A stretch of DNA of 43,403 bases from the NCBI GenBank assembly GCA_035480695.1, contig DATIHM010000063.1, forward strand, positions 1 to 43,403. Direction: 5' to 3'. The position numbers were made by a program, and so were the translations under genes. Below are positions 1 through 8,614 of the stretch, piece by piece; position 1 is the stretch's first letter, and the number at the start of each line of letters is the position of its first letter. The notes beneath the pieces were generated by a model that was not told where the DNA came from, made no database searches, and was given only the letters and a program-made list of their open reading frames with translations. The stretch comes from DATBED01 sp035480695 (GTDB lineage Bacteria; Patescibacteriota; Saccharimonadia; Saccharimonadales; UBA4665).

Positions 1-3000
1 ACCCGGGCACGATAGACGGTTGAACCGCTACTCACTACACCGCCTGGCTTGCCTGCAAAGACATAGATGTAACCGTTGTCGGCAACAGTGGCCTGGCCAT
101 GGTCGGTCACCGGCAGGGCTGAAGTCGTCGTACTCCAGCTGGAAATCGTACCATCAGCATTAGGCCTGGCATAGTAAACAGTTGATTGCAAGCCGCCGGT
201 GCTGTCGCCGGCAACAATGTATATGTAGCCGTTAACCGCGACAATGCCGAAGCCGGCCCGGCCATTAGGGTCAGGCAGGCTGGTGGTTGAAGTCCAAGCC
301 CCCGTGGTGCCGTCAGCGCTAAGTTTAGCCATGTAAACATTGGGAATCTGACTGCCGCCATTGTAGCCGCCGATACTATAGATGAAGCCATTGACCACAA
401 TCGAGCCGTTGCCGGATACCGAACTGCCGGTAACATTGGCATTGGGAATGTTGCCAGCGCTTGTGTTACAGCTGGCGGCGGCCGTCGTACCCTGACAGCG
501 CCAGCTGTTGATGCTGCCGTCAGCGTTAAGTTTGCCAATCATGACGGTATTAGTCTTGCCTGAGCTATTGGCGCCGCCAACGAGGTATATGTAGCCGTTG
601 GCGGCCACCGCGCCCGGGTTGCTCAACCCGTTGAATAGCGAGGTGCCTGTCTGCCAGGTAGCAGTGTCTCCGGAGTTATTACCGTCGACTGTTACGACCG
701 AGTTGGTTGTATCCACCTGCAAAAGGTTACCGCTTGAGGCATTTTGGATTTGGAACGCCGTAGTCGCGTTGCCCAGGCCCTTGACCAGAACTCCTCCCGC
801 AATCCCGGCTGTTGTGCCACCGGTGCCGGCCGCGCCTGCTTGAAGCGTGATGCTGCCACCGGTTCCGCTGGTGCCAGCGCCGGTGGCATTGCCGCCCTGA
901 CCGCCCACAAGGGTAATGCCACCGCCTATGGCACCATTCCTGGCGCCAGTCGACGAGTTGGTGCCGCCGGCCCCGGCCGTAAAGGTCAATCCGCCGCCGG
1001 CCCCAGCCGTGGCCGTGTTATTGGTCGAATCGGTAGCGTTGCCGCCGGCGCCGGCGCTGATGCTGACAGTACTGCCGATTCCGGCCGTGGTGGCAGTGCC
1101 AGAAGTCGCGCCGCCAGCTACGCCAGTTACGGTCAGGACCGAGCCGGCGTTGGTACCCGCGCCGACAACTGAAGCGGGCTGTAGTCCAGTCAGGGTTTCA
1201 CCGGCCGTGCTGACGCCAAAGTAGGTGATGGTCGCGCCGTTGTTCTGCACCTGGAATAGGTTCGTAGTCGAAGCCGTCGATGAATCCTTGATTGAGACCG
1301 GCGTATTCTGCGTCAGGGTAATGGTGGTGCCATTTGTATAAGCATTCTGTAACGAGGTTGTGGCGCCGGCACAGGAACCGAACGTTAGCTGGCCGATTGT
1401 CGTGCCGTCGTTCTGCAGACACTGGCTGAGCGATGGCGCTGTCGTTGGCAATTTAAGTGTGTAAGAGCTGCCAGGATTGGTAGTCGGCCCTTGCAGCGTG
1501 ACGGTGTTCGCACCACCAGATGAAGCAAACTGAATCGTGCCCGGCGCAGTGCTGGCCTTGCCCAGGATTATCTGGTTGTTGGTAGTATCGACCGTCAAAA
1601 CATTGTTGCCGCCGCTGGTCTGGAACTGGAAGGCGGTGGCGGAGTCGGACACAGGCTTGCCCAATAAGGTTCCGCCCAAAGTCGAGGGTCCGTTCACCGT
1701 AAACGAGGCCACATTGCTAGTAGCCAACACGTCGTCAAAATAATTGGTCGAGTTGGTCTTACCGGCGTTGCCTTCACCAATTTGAATCTGGTTAAAGTTC
1801 GAAGCGCCCATACCTATCCCAGTGGCGCTGGTCACAGATGACCCATCCATGGAAAGCTGCCAGTTGCCACTAGCCCCGTTGTTCAAACGTAACTCTAATT
1901 CATGCCATGCCCCTGTTGACATCGTCGCCGTACCGCAGGTACTACCTGCGGTCACGCTGTTGAATAAACAAACCAGGTTGCCGCTACCACCGTTTGAAAT
2001 AAATACCGTGAAGGTATTTGCACCGGCATTTGCCTGTATCAAGTCGGTGCCCGAAGAGTTGGTATTACTCGTGAGATACACATAAGCTCGGAAGTATAAC
2101 GAAGTAGAGGTGCTTGTAAGATTGGCTGTAGCAAACTTTGCTGAACCCGTAGTGTAGGTCGATAGTGCGGCATCTGAACCAGAGTGTACTGTCGTCGTCT
2201 GCACGGTCATGCCAGTATTAGTCCACGCGGCCATAGTGCCCGATTCAAAGCCATCAGAAAACAGTGTGGTGCCGGCGCCGCTTATAGTAACATTACCGTT
2301 TAGTGCGATGTTAGAGCCAGAGGTGTCAATATTCAGCAAGCTGCTGCTAGATGCGTTTTGAACTTGGAAAGCAGCTGTGGAATCCGAAGACGGCACAACC
2401 ACGACACCGGAGTTCGACGAACCATTGGGGTTAATAATTATGCCGCCTGAGCCGGAGCCAGTGCCACCCTTTATGGTCGTGGAGCCCGTCGTGTTGGTTG
2501 AGCCGATGTTAACCGTTTGTGCGGCTCCTGTGGAATTGGCTAGATTCAGTGTCGTCGTGTTGGCGGTCGAGCCGACCGAGCCTACATTAACTGTCTTGTT
2601 GTTGGCGCTGGTGCCCAGGCTGACAGAACCGACAGTTCCGGCCTCCAGATCAAGGCTGGTGTTGGTGCTGCCGGCAGAAACCGTCAAGGCTCCGGTGGCC
2701 GTAAGGCTGGTGGCTCCGATAGAAATCGTGTTCGAGCCCGAGTTGAGGTTCAGGGCATTGTTGCCCAGCGACTGGACGGTAACCGCCCCCTGGTTGGCGG
2801 CCGTGCTTGTCACCTGGATGAAATTGCTGGAGCCACCTGAGCCCTGTACATCAAATACATCCTGGCCGAAAGAGCCAGAGGAGTTCTGCAGGACTTTTAC
2901 GGCGGTGATGTTCGTGGTCGGCTGGAAGGTATTCGTGCCCGTCAGTGTATTGTTGGCATCCACCCTGGCCAGTTGGCTGGCGCTCAAACCACCCACTTTG

Positions 3001-3500
3001 TCGGAGTTGAGGGCGTACGGCACGGACTGCATGCTCATCAGCGGCGTCATGTAGCCGTTGGCGTCGCCGTTGAACTTCATGGTCAGCGACAAGGCGTTCT
3101 GGCTGTTGAAGTCGATGCCGCTGTGGCCGCTGTTACAGGCCGAGGTGAAAGCACAAGTCGCGCCGAGGTTGACCTGGAAAACGCCGCTCGTAACGCTGAC
3201 CGTATCGGTCTCTTCCCACCAGCAGTTGGTGTCGGCCGAGCAGCTCAGCGTGTTCGGGTTGTAGGTGTTGACGTTGACGTTCTGATAAAGGCGGAAAATG
3301 AAGGTGTAGCTGCCGTCGGTCACATTGGTGCCGTTGGCGTTGGTGACCTTGCCCTGGAAATTCATGGTGGTCGGGTTGGCGGCGTTGGCCGTGGGCTGGC
3401 CGATTCCGAGCATGGCAAAAAACGCCAAAAACAGCACTGAAATCAGTGCTGAAATCGTGAGGCTTTTCCGATTTAGAAAAATCTGTTTTTTGCCTGCCAA
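1..3500 (-). CDS. giant secreted surface protein (LamG-like and Kelch-like), 3' end outside window
   Basis: Open for 1,166 codons on the minus strand without a stop, running off base 1. No in-frame ATG precedes the hydrophobic segment. A TTG at 3500 has GAGG six bases upstream and gives a basic N-region plus a signal peptide ending near residue 40 (TANAA), so I chose it. Visible parts are: an N-terminal tail-fibre-like beta region (residues 40-180); Thr/Ser/Asn/Gly-rich repetitive sequence; a LamG/concanavalin-like domain around residues 412-585 (begins LFSDGFESG); a very Gly/Ala/Thr-rich stretch (about 770-900); and at least four Kelch-like blades from residue 947 (NGYIYLVGG, NGFIYSIGG, NGYIYIVAG, NGYIYVFAG). 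A module of the form AFQVQNASS..LL.VDT recurs four times. An adhesin or surface-layer role is inferred. The C-terminal anchor is not visible. Confidence 0.85.
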   Translation of the reverse strand, partial: MAGKKQIFLNRKSLTISALISVLFLAFFAMLGIGQPTANAANPTTMNFQGKVTNANGTNVTDGSYTFIFRLYQNVNVNTYNPNTLSCSADTNCWWEETDTVSVTSGVFQVNLGATCAFTSACNSGHSGIDFNSQNALSLTMKFNGDANGYMTPLMSMQSVPYALNSDKVGGLSASQLARVDANNTLTGTNTFQPTTNITAVKVLQNSSGSFGQDVFDVQGSGGSSNFIQVTSTAANQGAVTVQSLGNNALNLNSGSNTISIGATSLTATGALTVSAGSTNTSLDLEAGTVGSVSLGTSANNKTVNVGSVGSTANTTTLNLANSTGAAQTVNIGSTNTTGSTTIKGGTGSGSGGIIINPNGSSNSGVVVVPSSDSTAAFQVQNASSSSLLNIDTSGSNIALNGNVTISGAGTTLFSDGFESGTMAAWTNTGMTVQTTTVHSGSDAALSTYTTGSAKFATANLTSTSTSLYFRAYVYLTSNTNSSGTDLIQANAGANTFTVFISNGGSGNLVCLFNSVTAGSTCGTATMSTGAWHELELRLNNGASGNWQLSMDGSSVTSATGIGMGASNFNQIQIGEGNAGKTNSTNYFDDVLATSNVASFTVNGPSTLGGTLLGKPVSDSATAFQFQTSGGNNVLTVDTTNNQIILGKASTAPGTIQFASSGGANTVTLQGPTTNPGSSYTLKLPTTAPSLSQCLQNDGTTIGQLTFGSCAGATTSLQNAYTNGTTITLTQNTPVSIKDSSTASTTNLFQVQNNGATITYFGVSTAGETLTGLQPASVVGAGTNAGSVLTVTGVAGGATSGTATTAGIGSTVSISAGAGGNATDSTNNTATAGAGGGLTFTAGAGGTNSSTGARNGAIGGGITLVGGQGGNATGAGTSGTGGSITLQAGAAGTGGTTAGIAGGVLVKGLGNATTAFQIQNASSGNLLQVDTTNSVVTVDGNNSGDTATWQTGTSLFNGLSNPGAVAANGYIYLVGGANSSGKTNTVMIGKLNADGSINSWRCQGTTAAASCNTSAGNIPNANVTGSSVSGNGSIVVNGFIYSIGGYNGGSQIPNVYMAKLSADGTTGAWTSTTSLPDPNGRAGFGIVAVNGYIYIVAGDSTGGLQSTVYYARPNADGTISSWSTTTSALPVTDHGQATVADNGYIYVFAGKPGGVVSSGSTVYRAR

Positions 3501-3585
3501 TTCCGGCCTCGAATTTACTCTTCTAGCATAACCTGTATAACAGGGGTTTGGCAAGGAGTTATTTGACTTTGTTTTCCACAGTTTT

Positions 3586-4566
3586 TCAAGCCCCCGATTT
3601 GGGCTTTTTGCCGTACTTTGGCGCCGACTTTTCGGCCTGGATTTTTTTATAGTAGTAGACAATGAAAACGACGATAATCAATAGCAAAATCGCCAAAGCC
3701 AGATAAGTTCCTGGCGATTTGAGCAAAATGCTTGTCTGATAGCTGCGGAACTGGTCGGTGCCGTCAAAGCGGAAATTGACCGTCAGCTTGTACTTGCCGG
3801 CCTTGTCTGCCGACGCGACCTTCATCATATCCACGGTGAATTCCCTATTGACCTGGGGCAAAATGAGACTTGAATTCTCGTTTATGACCCCTTGGCTGAC
3901 AAGCTTGCCTTTTGGGTTCGTTATGGTGACCGTACCACGCGGCACGACATGAGTGTTGCCGTCGTTAAGGAAATGCAGCACGACTTTACTGGGCAATTTG
4001 AAAGTGTCGTGGCTGGCTTCGACCGACGTGAGCTTGAGGCTATGGATGTCGCCGCCGACCTTGTTGACGAAAAGCAGCGACGAGGCGATCGGATGCACGG
4101 CAACCTGGTTCGGCTTGGGCGTTGCAGCGCCCTCAGATAGGCCGAGCATCAACGCGCCGTAGTGACCGCCAGGCGCCAGCGTGCTGTCGTTGCGTATGTA
4201 GGCTATGATTTTGACTGTCTGCTGCGGCTGCACTACAACCGAAGTCTGCGGCAGTGTCAACCAGGTCGCCAGGCCGTATTTTTTCTGCAAAGCCGTCGGG
4301 TTGGAGCCGACAAAAAACAGGCCGCCGGTGTCAGCCAGCTCGTTGAAGTCCTGTGTCGTCAGCTGGATGTTTTCGGCGCTCGGCCGGTGGTTCGTAACCG
4401 TAAAGTCCAGCTCATGTTGTGGTTCGACGGCTAAGACCTGTACCTGTTGGAAGGCCGGCGAAACGGTTATGCCCTGGGGCTGCATAGTGTCAGTCGCCGC
4501 CGACGCGACCTGAGGCAACAGCAGAAGTACGGTTAAGAATACGGCCGAAAGTTGACGCCTATACAC
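3586..4566 (-). CDS. membrane-anchored beta-sandwich protein, WxL-interacting (DUF916)-like
   Basis: 326 residues. A signal peptide (1-23, ending VASA|AT) is followed by an Ig-like beta region (ITVSPAFQQVQV, then PQHELDFTVTNHR) typical of DUF916/pilus-chaperone-like folds. A single C-terminal membrane helix (about 287-306) precedes a short Lys-rich cytoplasmic tail. The start is a GTG at 4566 inside the last codons of the upstream gene (overlap 4559-4566), so the two are translationally coupled. In Gram-positive bacteria DUF916 proteins bind WxL-domain proteins and peptidoglycan at the cell surface. Here the assignment rests on architecture and on the neighbours, not on a diagnostic motif. 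Confidence 0.7.
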   Translation of the reverse strand: MYRRQLSAVFLTVLLLLPQVASAATDTMQPQGITVSPAFQQVQVLAVEPQHELDFTVTNHRPSAENIQLTTQDFNELADTGGLFFVGSNPTALQKKYGLATWLTLPQTSVVVQPQQTVKIIAYIRNDSTLAPGGHYGALMLGLSEGAATPKPNQVAVHPIASSLLFVNKVGGDIHSLKLTSVEASHDTFKLPSKVVLHFLNDGNTHVVPRGTVTITNPKGKLVSQGVINENSSLILPQVNREFTVDMMKVASADKAGKYKLTVNFRFDGTDQFRSYQTSILLKSPGTYLALAILLLIIVVFIVYYYKKIQAEKSAPKYGKKPKSGA

Positions 4567-5623
4567 GGCGGGATTTCTTGCGGTACCGTACGATTCCTGC
4601 TGATTTGCGGAAAGTCACCCATAGGCCGATGCCGACGAAGACGATCGTGAAAAGCAGCACGCCGATCAGCCTCCACGGAATCACCCAGAATTGCACGCTG
4701 GCATCCAGCGGCACGTCCCGCTGGCCGTTGTTATAAATCATCACCAGATTAGCCTTGTAGTGCCCGAACCGCAACCGGTTGGCATGGGCGAAATTCCAGT
4801 TGATGGTTGTGACTGGTTGGTCATTCTTATCGACGAGCGGTTGGCCATTTGAGCCGACCTTAGCCACATGGACCGGGAAGCCATTGTTCCAGTTGGCGGT
4901 GAAAAACCTGCTGCCGTCGGGCAAAACATTACCTTGGTTCTGGTTGATATCAATCGAATCTATCTGCTTACTGCCCTTGAAGATAAAAATGTTACCGTAA
5001 GGGGCGACATGGACATTACCGGTATTTCGGATCTTGACCGAGAAGCTGACAGGCAGGAACTCATAGGTTTTGTGGCTGGCCACGAAGTTGACAAGCTGGG
5101 CCTGGCGCTTGGCGCCTGGAATATCGGCATTCAGTAAGATGAAGGTCGCGACGGCTCCGTGCGCGATTGCCTTGCCTGGCTCTTCTGCGATGTCTTTGGC
5201 ACGCAAATACTCGACAGCGAAGTAGTAACCGAAGGCAGCCGATTTAGGCACATTGACCGTCATCTTGATGTCTTGCCACTCGTTACTTGGCGCGTCAAAA
5301 GCCGTCCTATTGAATGACACCCATTTAACCCAGGTATCGTTGGGCCCGGGCGGCACAAGATGAGTGACGCCGTTGTCATCTTCGCTAACCTTAAGCAGTT
5401 TAATCTGAAGATGCTCGGTTTCGCTGCCAATATTGCGGACGCGCAAATCGGCGTTCACTGAAGTCCCGGGAGCAGTGTCGAACTCTATCGGTAAGGGCGA
5501 GATCTGCAGGTTTATGCCCTCAGTCGGTGTGGTGGAGGTCGCGGCGAAGGCCGGCTTGAACGGAACCATCAGAGTTGCCAAACCAAATACCGTCACAAGG
5601 AGCCAGACTGAAACCCTCTTCAT
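4559..5623 (-). CDS. membrane-anchored beta-sandwich protein, WxL-interacting (DUF916)-like paralogue
   Basis: 354 residues from the ATG at 5623. It has a signal peptide (about 1-27, ending AFA), then beta-rich sequence beginning LQISPLPIEFDTAPGTSVNA, the typical 'pro-peptide-like, N-linked loop' opening of DUF916-type domains. A second beta-sandwich covers about residues 190-300, a membrane helix lies at about 318-337, and the tail is very basic (RYRKKSRRV). It has the same architecture as the downstream gene, with which it overlaps by 8 nt. A TTG six codons upstream is possible, but TATACT lies across it at 5632-5637, 8 nt before the ATG, so the ATG is preferred and the message may be leaderless. 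The likely role is an anchor or chaperone for the secreted proteins encoded just upstream (6809 and 7971). Confidence 0.72.
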   Translation of the reverse strand: MKRVSVWLLVTVFGLATLMVPFKPAFAATSTTPTEGINLQISPLPIEFDTAPGTSVNADLRVRNIGSETEHLQIKLLKVSEDDNGVTHLVPPGPNDTWVKWVSFNRTAFDAPSNEWQDIKMTVNVPKSAAFGYYFAVEYLRAKDIAEEPGKAIAHGAVATFILLNADIPGAKRQAQLVNFVASHKTYEFLPVSFSVKIRNTGNVHVAPYGNIFIFKGSKQIDSIDINQNQGNVLPDGSRFFTANWNNGFPVHVAKVGSNGQPLVDKNDQPVTTINWNFAHANRLRFGHYKANLVMIYNNGQRDVPLDASVQFWVIPWRLIGVLLFTIVFVGIGLWVTFRKSAGIVRYRKKSRRV

Positions 5624-5631
5624 TACCAAAC

Positions 5632-5637
5632 AGTATA
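5632..5637 (-). promoter_or_regulatory. -10 box of leaderless-type promoter for gene 4559-5623
   Basis: TATACT on the minus strand lies 8 nt before the ATG at 5623, and no Shine-Dalgarno sequence lies between them. No good -35 is seen 16-18 bp upstream. The distance puts the predicted transcription start on the start codon. Confidence 0.45.
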
Positions 5638-5687
5638 CCAAAGTCGCCTTAAAGCCATTCTACAGAGCTGCAAAAGTGTCAAAGCTC

Positions 5688-6809
5688 TTAGAATCGGCCG
5701 GCTGCGACAACCGTCACGGTGCCGCTGTAATCGGTAGCAGCTGGTGTGCTGCCCAGAATCATCGCGTTGTAGGTCAGTGGCACCAGGCAGGCGTTGGCTA
5801 CGCCGTCGGAAACCGCAATCGTGCGCAAGGTGCCGTCGAGGCCACCGCCCCTGAAGCTGGTTCCGCCCGAGGCGAATTTGGCGTCGATCGTGACTGAGTT
5901 ACAAGTACCGCCGGCTGTGGCACCTACGCCGAGGTTGGCGCCTTCTTCAGCCGACAAAGTATGCACCGCGCCACCCGCTGATGGACTGTAAGCTATCGTA
6001 TGGCCCGCTGTTGTAGAGTGCAGGCCGATGTTGGCGCCGCCAGGGTCGGCCGCCCACATATCCCAGCCCCTTTGGGCATTCGTCGTCACGCTGGCATTTA
6101 TGGCACTGCCCGCCGTTCCTGAGGTAGAAAGGGTGCCTAAAGCCGAGGCGTTCGAACCAAGCGAGAATGCAAAACTTGGGCTGACTGTGGCCGTGACCGC
6201 TATCTGGTCGTTGCTGACGACCGCGGTTGCCCAGTTGCTGGTGTCAAGGTTGCCACCAGTACCACCTCCCGAGCCGGTGCTGGCACAGTTGGTCGAGTTG
6301 CTACAGGTCGTAATGACGCCGGTGAGGTTAGGGTTGGCGGCCGGATTAGTCAATGCTGTGGCGCTTGTCCAGTTGAAGCAATACCAAGTACTGGCGGTCA
6401 GGTCAGTGCTAGTAAACTGTACCGTCTGCCCGCTGATTTGGTTTGATGCGCTGGGAGCTGTAATACCAGGCCAGGCCGTGGCGGCCGTCGAGTCGTTAAG
6501 CGGGTCAGGTGGCCAGCCGGTCGAGGTCGTACCTACCGTCCAGGTACCGAAGGCGCCGAGCGTGAAGCCTGTCGGGAACGTGACCGCGACTGCAGCTTCG
6601 GTCTGGGATGCGGCCGTTGTCTTGGCGCAAACTGTACCAGTTGTGGTTCCGGTGGCGTTCATGTTATCAAGCCTAACCAAACCATAGCTAAGAGAGCCGG
6701 CAGCAGCGTGGTCAACAAGCGTGGGTACCAAGAATTGGCAAACTAAGGCAATTAATAAAACTGGCGTGAGGAGAATTTTGGGATTTAGGAATTTCTTCAG
6801 ATTTTTCAT
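5688..6809 (-). CDS. secreted surface protein with shared C-terminal beta domain
   Basis: 373 residues. It starts with MKNLKKFLN and a hydrophobic signal (about 13-37, ending HAAA). Mature protein is low in charge and rich in Thr, Ala, Ser and Gly, with a Gly-Ser linker (SGSGGGTGG) near residue 185. The last 150 or so residues contain an AGHTIA motif, an LS..EG motif, and end DYSGTVTVVAAGRF. The same pattern, in the same order, ends the neighbouring gene at 6901-7971. A secreted protein whose C-terminal domain ends in a beta strand, next to DUF916-like anchors, recalls WxL proteins, but the WxL signature itself is absent. The start has AAGG close upstream and a good promoter at 6857-6885. Function is unknown beyond surface location. 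Confidence 0.75.
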   Translation of the reverse strand: MKNLKKFLNPKILLTPVLLIALVCQFLVPTLVDHAAAGSLSYGLVRLDNMNATGTTTGTVCAKTTAASQTEAAVAVTFPTGFTLGAFGTWTVGTTSTGWPPDPLNDSTAATAWPGITAPSASNQISGQTVQFTSTDLTASTWYCFNWTSATALTNPAANPNLTGVITTCSNSTNCASTGSGGGTGGNLDTSNWATAVVSNDQIAVTATVSPSFAFSLGSNASALGTLSTSGTAGSAINASVTTNAQRGWDMWAADPGGANIGLHSTTAGHTIAYSPSAGGAVHTLSAEEGANLGVGATAGGTCNSVTIDAKFASGGTSFRGGGLDGTLRTIAVSDGVANACLVPLTYNAMILGSTPAATDYSGTVTVVAAGRF

Positions 6810-6856
6810 GATACCTTTATCTCGGCTTTGCTGTTAATTTTTTTGTTGACATCTTA

Positions 6857-6885
6857 ACTTTAGAAAACCGCAAGCGGTTTGTCAA
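6857..6885 (-). promoter_or_regulatory. sigma-70-type promoter for gene 5688-6809
   Basis: On the minus strand TTGACA (6885-6880), a 17-bp spacer and TAAAGT (6862-6857) place a start near 6850, leaving a 5' leader of about 40 nt before the ATG at 6809. The spacer contains the palindrome at 6865-6880, so promoter and upstream terminator overlap. Confidence 0.6.
6864..6880 (-). terminator. possible weak intrinsic terminator after gene 6901-7971
   Basis: AAACCGC-TT-GCGGTTT is a perfect palindrome 20 nt past the stop codon of the upstream gene, followed by only one further T on the minus strand (four in all). It lies in the spacer of the next promoter and could alternatively be an operator. Confidence 0.35.
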
Positions 6886-6900
6886 ATATAAAAAGTATAT

Positions 6901-7971
6901 CTAAAATGCGGCTGCTGCTATCAGGGTTACGATTTCGGCATAGTTTGATGCGGCTTGGGTAGAGCTCGAAGCTTTGGCCTTGAGCTGGATAGCCGCCTGG
7001 CCACCCACTAATGGCGTCGTCGAGTCGAGTAGCGTGCTAATGGTGGTAGCAATCTGCCCAACGTTGTTACTTGTGTTGTTATAAGGGGAAACCTTGGATA
7101 AGGGGCCGCCTGATGTCTGGGTACTGCTGGCGATTTGCGCTCCGAAGCCTTCGCTCGCCGAGCTAAGGTCGGCTGTCGCGGAGGCGATGGTATGGCCGGC
7201 TGTGACGCTCTTTAGGCCACCGTTAGCTGAATATATATAGACCTTGCCACCGCCATCCCCGTTGGTGGCGAAATCAACTCCTAAATTTGTCGGGCTATTT
7301 ATGACGCTAGCTGGCAACAAAGTGCTGAATGCTTCGCTGCTTCCGCCGGCCGCACAGTTCGCGTTACTGTATAAACAGAAACTGATCTGTTGACCGAGGG
7401 TGGCGGCGTTCGAGGATGGGCCATAGGCGCTCTCGGTGTGGGCACCCTGCGTCGCTTTGGCGCGGATACAATAGGTCGTGTTCGAAGACAGCCCGATAAT
7501 CGTCGTGCCGCTGGCGCCTCCCCACGAAGAATAAGTCTGGTAATCAGTCAGTGTCAGCGTAGAACCGATTGTGTGGTCACTCTTCACATAGAAGATATTG
7601 CTGGCGAAGTCGCAACTGCCGACACCGACCTGCACCTGCAAGGCATACAGCGCATCCGTCGGGTTATTCTGCGTATCGAGCACGAACAGCAGCTTGTCGT
7701 AATAACTACTCGGGTTGGAAAGGGTGACCTGAGGCACGTTGGCCTGCTGGGTCTGGATGAAGCCCGGTTTATCGGTATAGTTGCTGGTTGACTCGGTTTG
7801 GCCGCTGATTTCGCCGGAAATGCCTTCCAAAGAATAAGTCGATGTGCCGGAGTTGCCACCACCGCTGCCGAAACCGTAACTGTTCAGCTTGTAGTTGCTG
7901 GTCGCCGGGAAAGCGGCGAACATATTAAGTACCAATCCTGCCGTTAACAGCGATACGAAACCCTTTAACAT
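6901..7971 (-). CDS. secreted FN3-like surface protein with shared C-terminal beta domain
   Basis: 356 residues from the ATG at 7971 (MLKGFVSLL), which has GAGAG upstream and opens directly into a signal peptide; an upstream in-frame codon would bury it. The mature protein begins with a Gly/Ser/Thr-rich segment (GFGSGGGNSGTSTYSLEG), then an FN3-like sandwich from PQVTLSNPSSYYD to SNTTYCIRAKATQ with paired cysteines. The C-terminal domain carries YIYSANGGL, TAGHTIA, LSSASEGFG and a terminal NYAEIVTLIAAAAF. The last 150 residues match the pattern of gene 5688-6809. It lies 28 nt after gene 8000-8575 and so is probably co-transcribed with it. A surface structural role is inferred. Confidence 0.75.
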   Translation of the reverse strand: MLKGFVSLLTAGLVLNMFAAFPATSNYKLNSYGFGSGGGNSGTSTYSLEGISGEISGQTESTSNYTDKPGFIQTQQANVPQVTLSNPSSYYDKLLFVLDTQNNPTDALYALQVQVGVGSCDFASNIFYVKSDHTIGSTLTLTDYQTYSSWGGASGTTIIGLSSNTTYCIRAKATQGAHTESAYGPSSNAATLGQQISFCLYSNANCAAGGSSEAFSTLLPASVINSPTNLGVDFATNGDGGGKVYIYSANGGLKSVTAGHTIASATADLSSASEGFGAQIASSTQTSGGPLSKVSPYNNTSNNVGQIATTISTLLDSTTPLVGGQAAIQLKAKASSSTQAASNYAEIVTLIAAAAF

Positions 7972-7999
7972 GACACTCTCATCGCGGTTAAGTATAGCA

Positions 8000-8575
8000 T
8001 CACTTCCATTGCCAGGAGTCGGCAATGGTGCGGTAATCGGTGCCGAGTTCCCGGTTATTCAGCGCTGCTGTCAAGCTGACTGAGGCCACGTCCCCGTCGT
8101 GGGCCATGAATCCGGTATATTCTGAGCCGTCCTGACTTTTGGAAAAGACCAGCGCGTCATTCGAGTCGGACTCTTTATATATTGTCGGGTGCAGGCGCCT
8201 GAAGTTTACACCGGAATCATTGACCAAAGTACCTCTATATATAGTTATGACTGCATCTTTTACCGCCCGATCGGTGCTGTCGACGGTTGCCAGTCTGATG
8301 TCTTCAAGGTCATTGCCGCTTTTTTGGGTGCTGATTACCACGTAGGTGGCGGGATATCTGAAGCTGACTGATTTCCCTTCGTAAGTCTTTGGGCTGGGAG
8401 CATTTTTTTGCTTTTCGGGTTTCGGCGGAGTAATAGTGCCGTAAGCCGGCGAATCTAGGCTGTGCACGATAGACGCGACCAGGACTGCCACTACCAGGAA
8501 GCCGGCCGTGAACCCGACCGTCCTTGGGTTGCGCTTCACGAAACCCAACGCGTTTTGCCTCCACTTACGGCCCAT
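8000..8575 (-). CDS. bitopic membrane protein with PsbP-like extracytoplasmic domain
   Basis: 191 residues. A basic N-terminus (MGRKWRQ) and a membrane helix at about 20-40 are followed by a Pro/Lys linker and a domain of about 130 residues. This domain opens KTYEGKSVSFRYPATYVVIS and ends with LGTDYRTIADSWQWK, the usual PsbP/DUF1795-like layout (F.YP..w..., closing 'i..S..w'). The catalytic or ligand role is unknown. TATAGA lies 6 nt before the ATG and only a poorly spaced AAGG is present, so the message may be leaderless. It is the first gene of a likely operon with 6901-7971. Confidence 0.65.
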   Translation of the reverse strand: MGRKWRQNALGFVKRNPRTVGFTAGFLVVAVLVASIVHSLDSPAYGTITPPKPEKQKNAPSPKTYEGKSVSFRYPATYVVISTQKSGNDLEDIRLATVDSTDRAVKDAVITIYRGTLVNDSGVNFRRLHPTIYKESDSNDALVFSKSQDGSEYTGFMAHDGDVASVSLTAALNNRELGTDYRTIADSWQWK

Positions 8576-8581
8576 AGCCTT

Positions 8582-8587
8582 TCTATA
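8582..8587 (-). promoter_or_regulatory. -10 box of leaderless-type promoter for gene 8000-8575
   Basis: TATAGA on the minus strand is separated from the ATG at 8575 by six bases, the usual distance from a -10 box to the transcription start. Confidence 0.4.
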
Positions 8588-8614
8588 GTGGAGCTTATGC
8601 TATATTTTTGCAAG

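Noticed and set aside
107..1422. Several open frames on both strands in the first 1.5 kb
   Set aside because: All lie inside the 1,166-codon frame of the surface protein and have Pro/Ala/Val-rich, codon-shadow sequence with no domain features.
3588..3612. AAGCCC..GGGCTTTTT hairpin as a plus-strand terminator
   Set aside because: No plus-strand gene ends there, and on the minus strand it lies in the last codons of a gene without a T run, so it is probably chance.
5675..5682. TTGACA on the minus strand as a -35 for gene 4559-5623
   Set aside because: The distance to TATACT at 5637 is about 39 bp, too long for one promoter.
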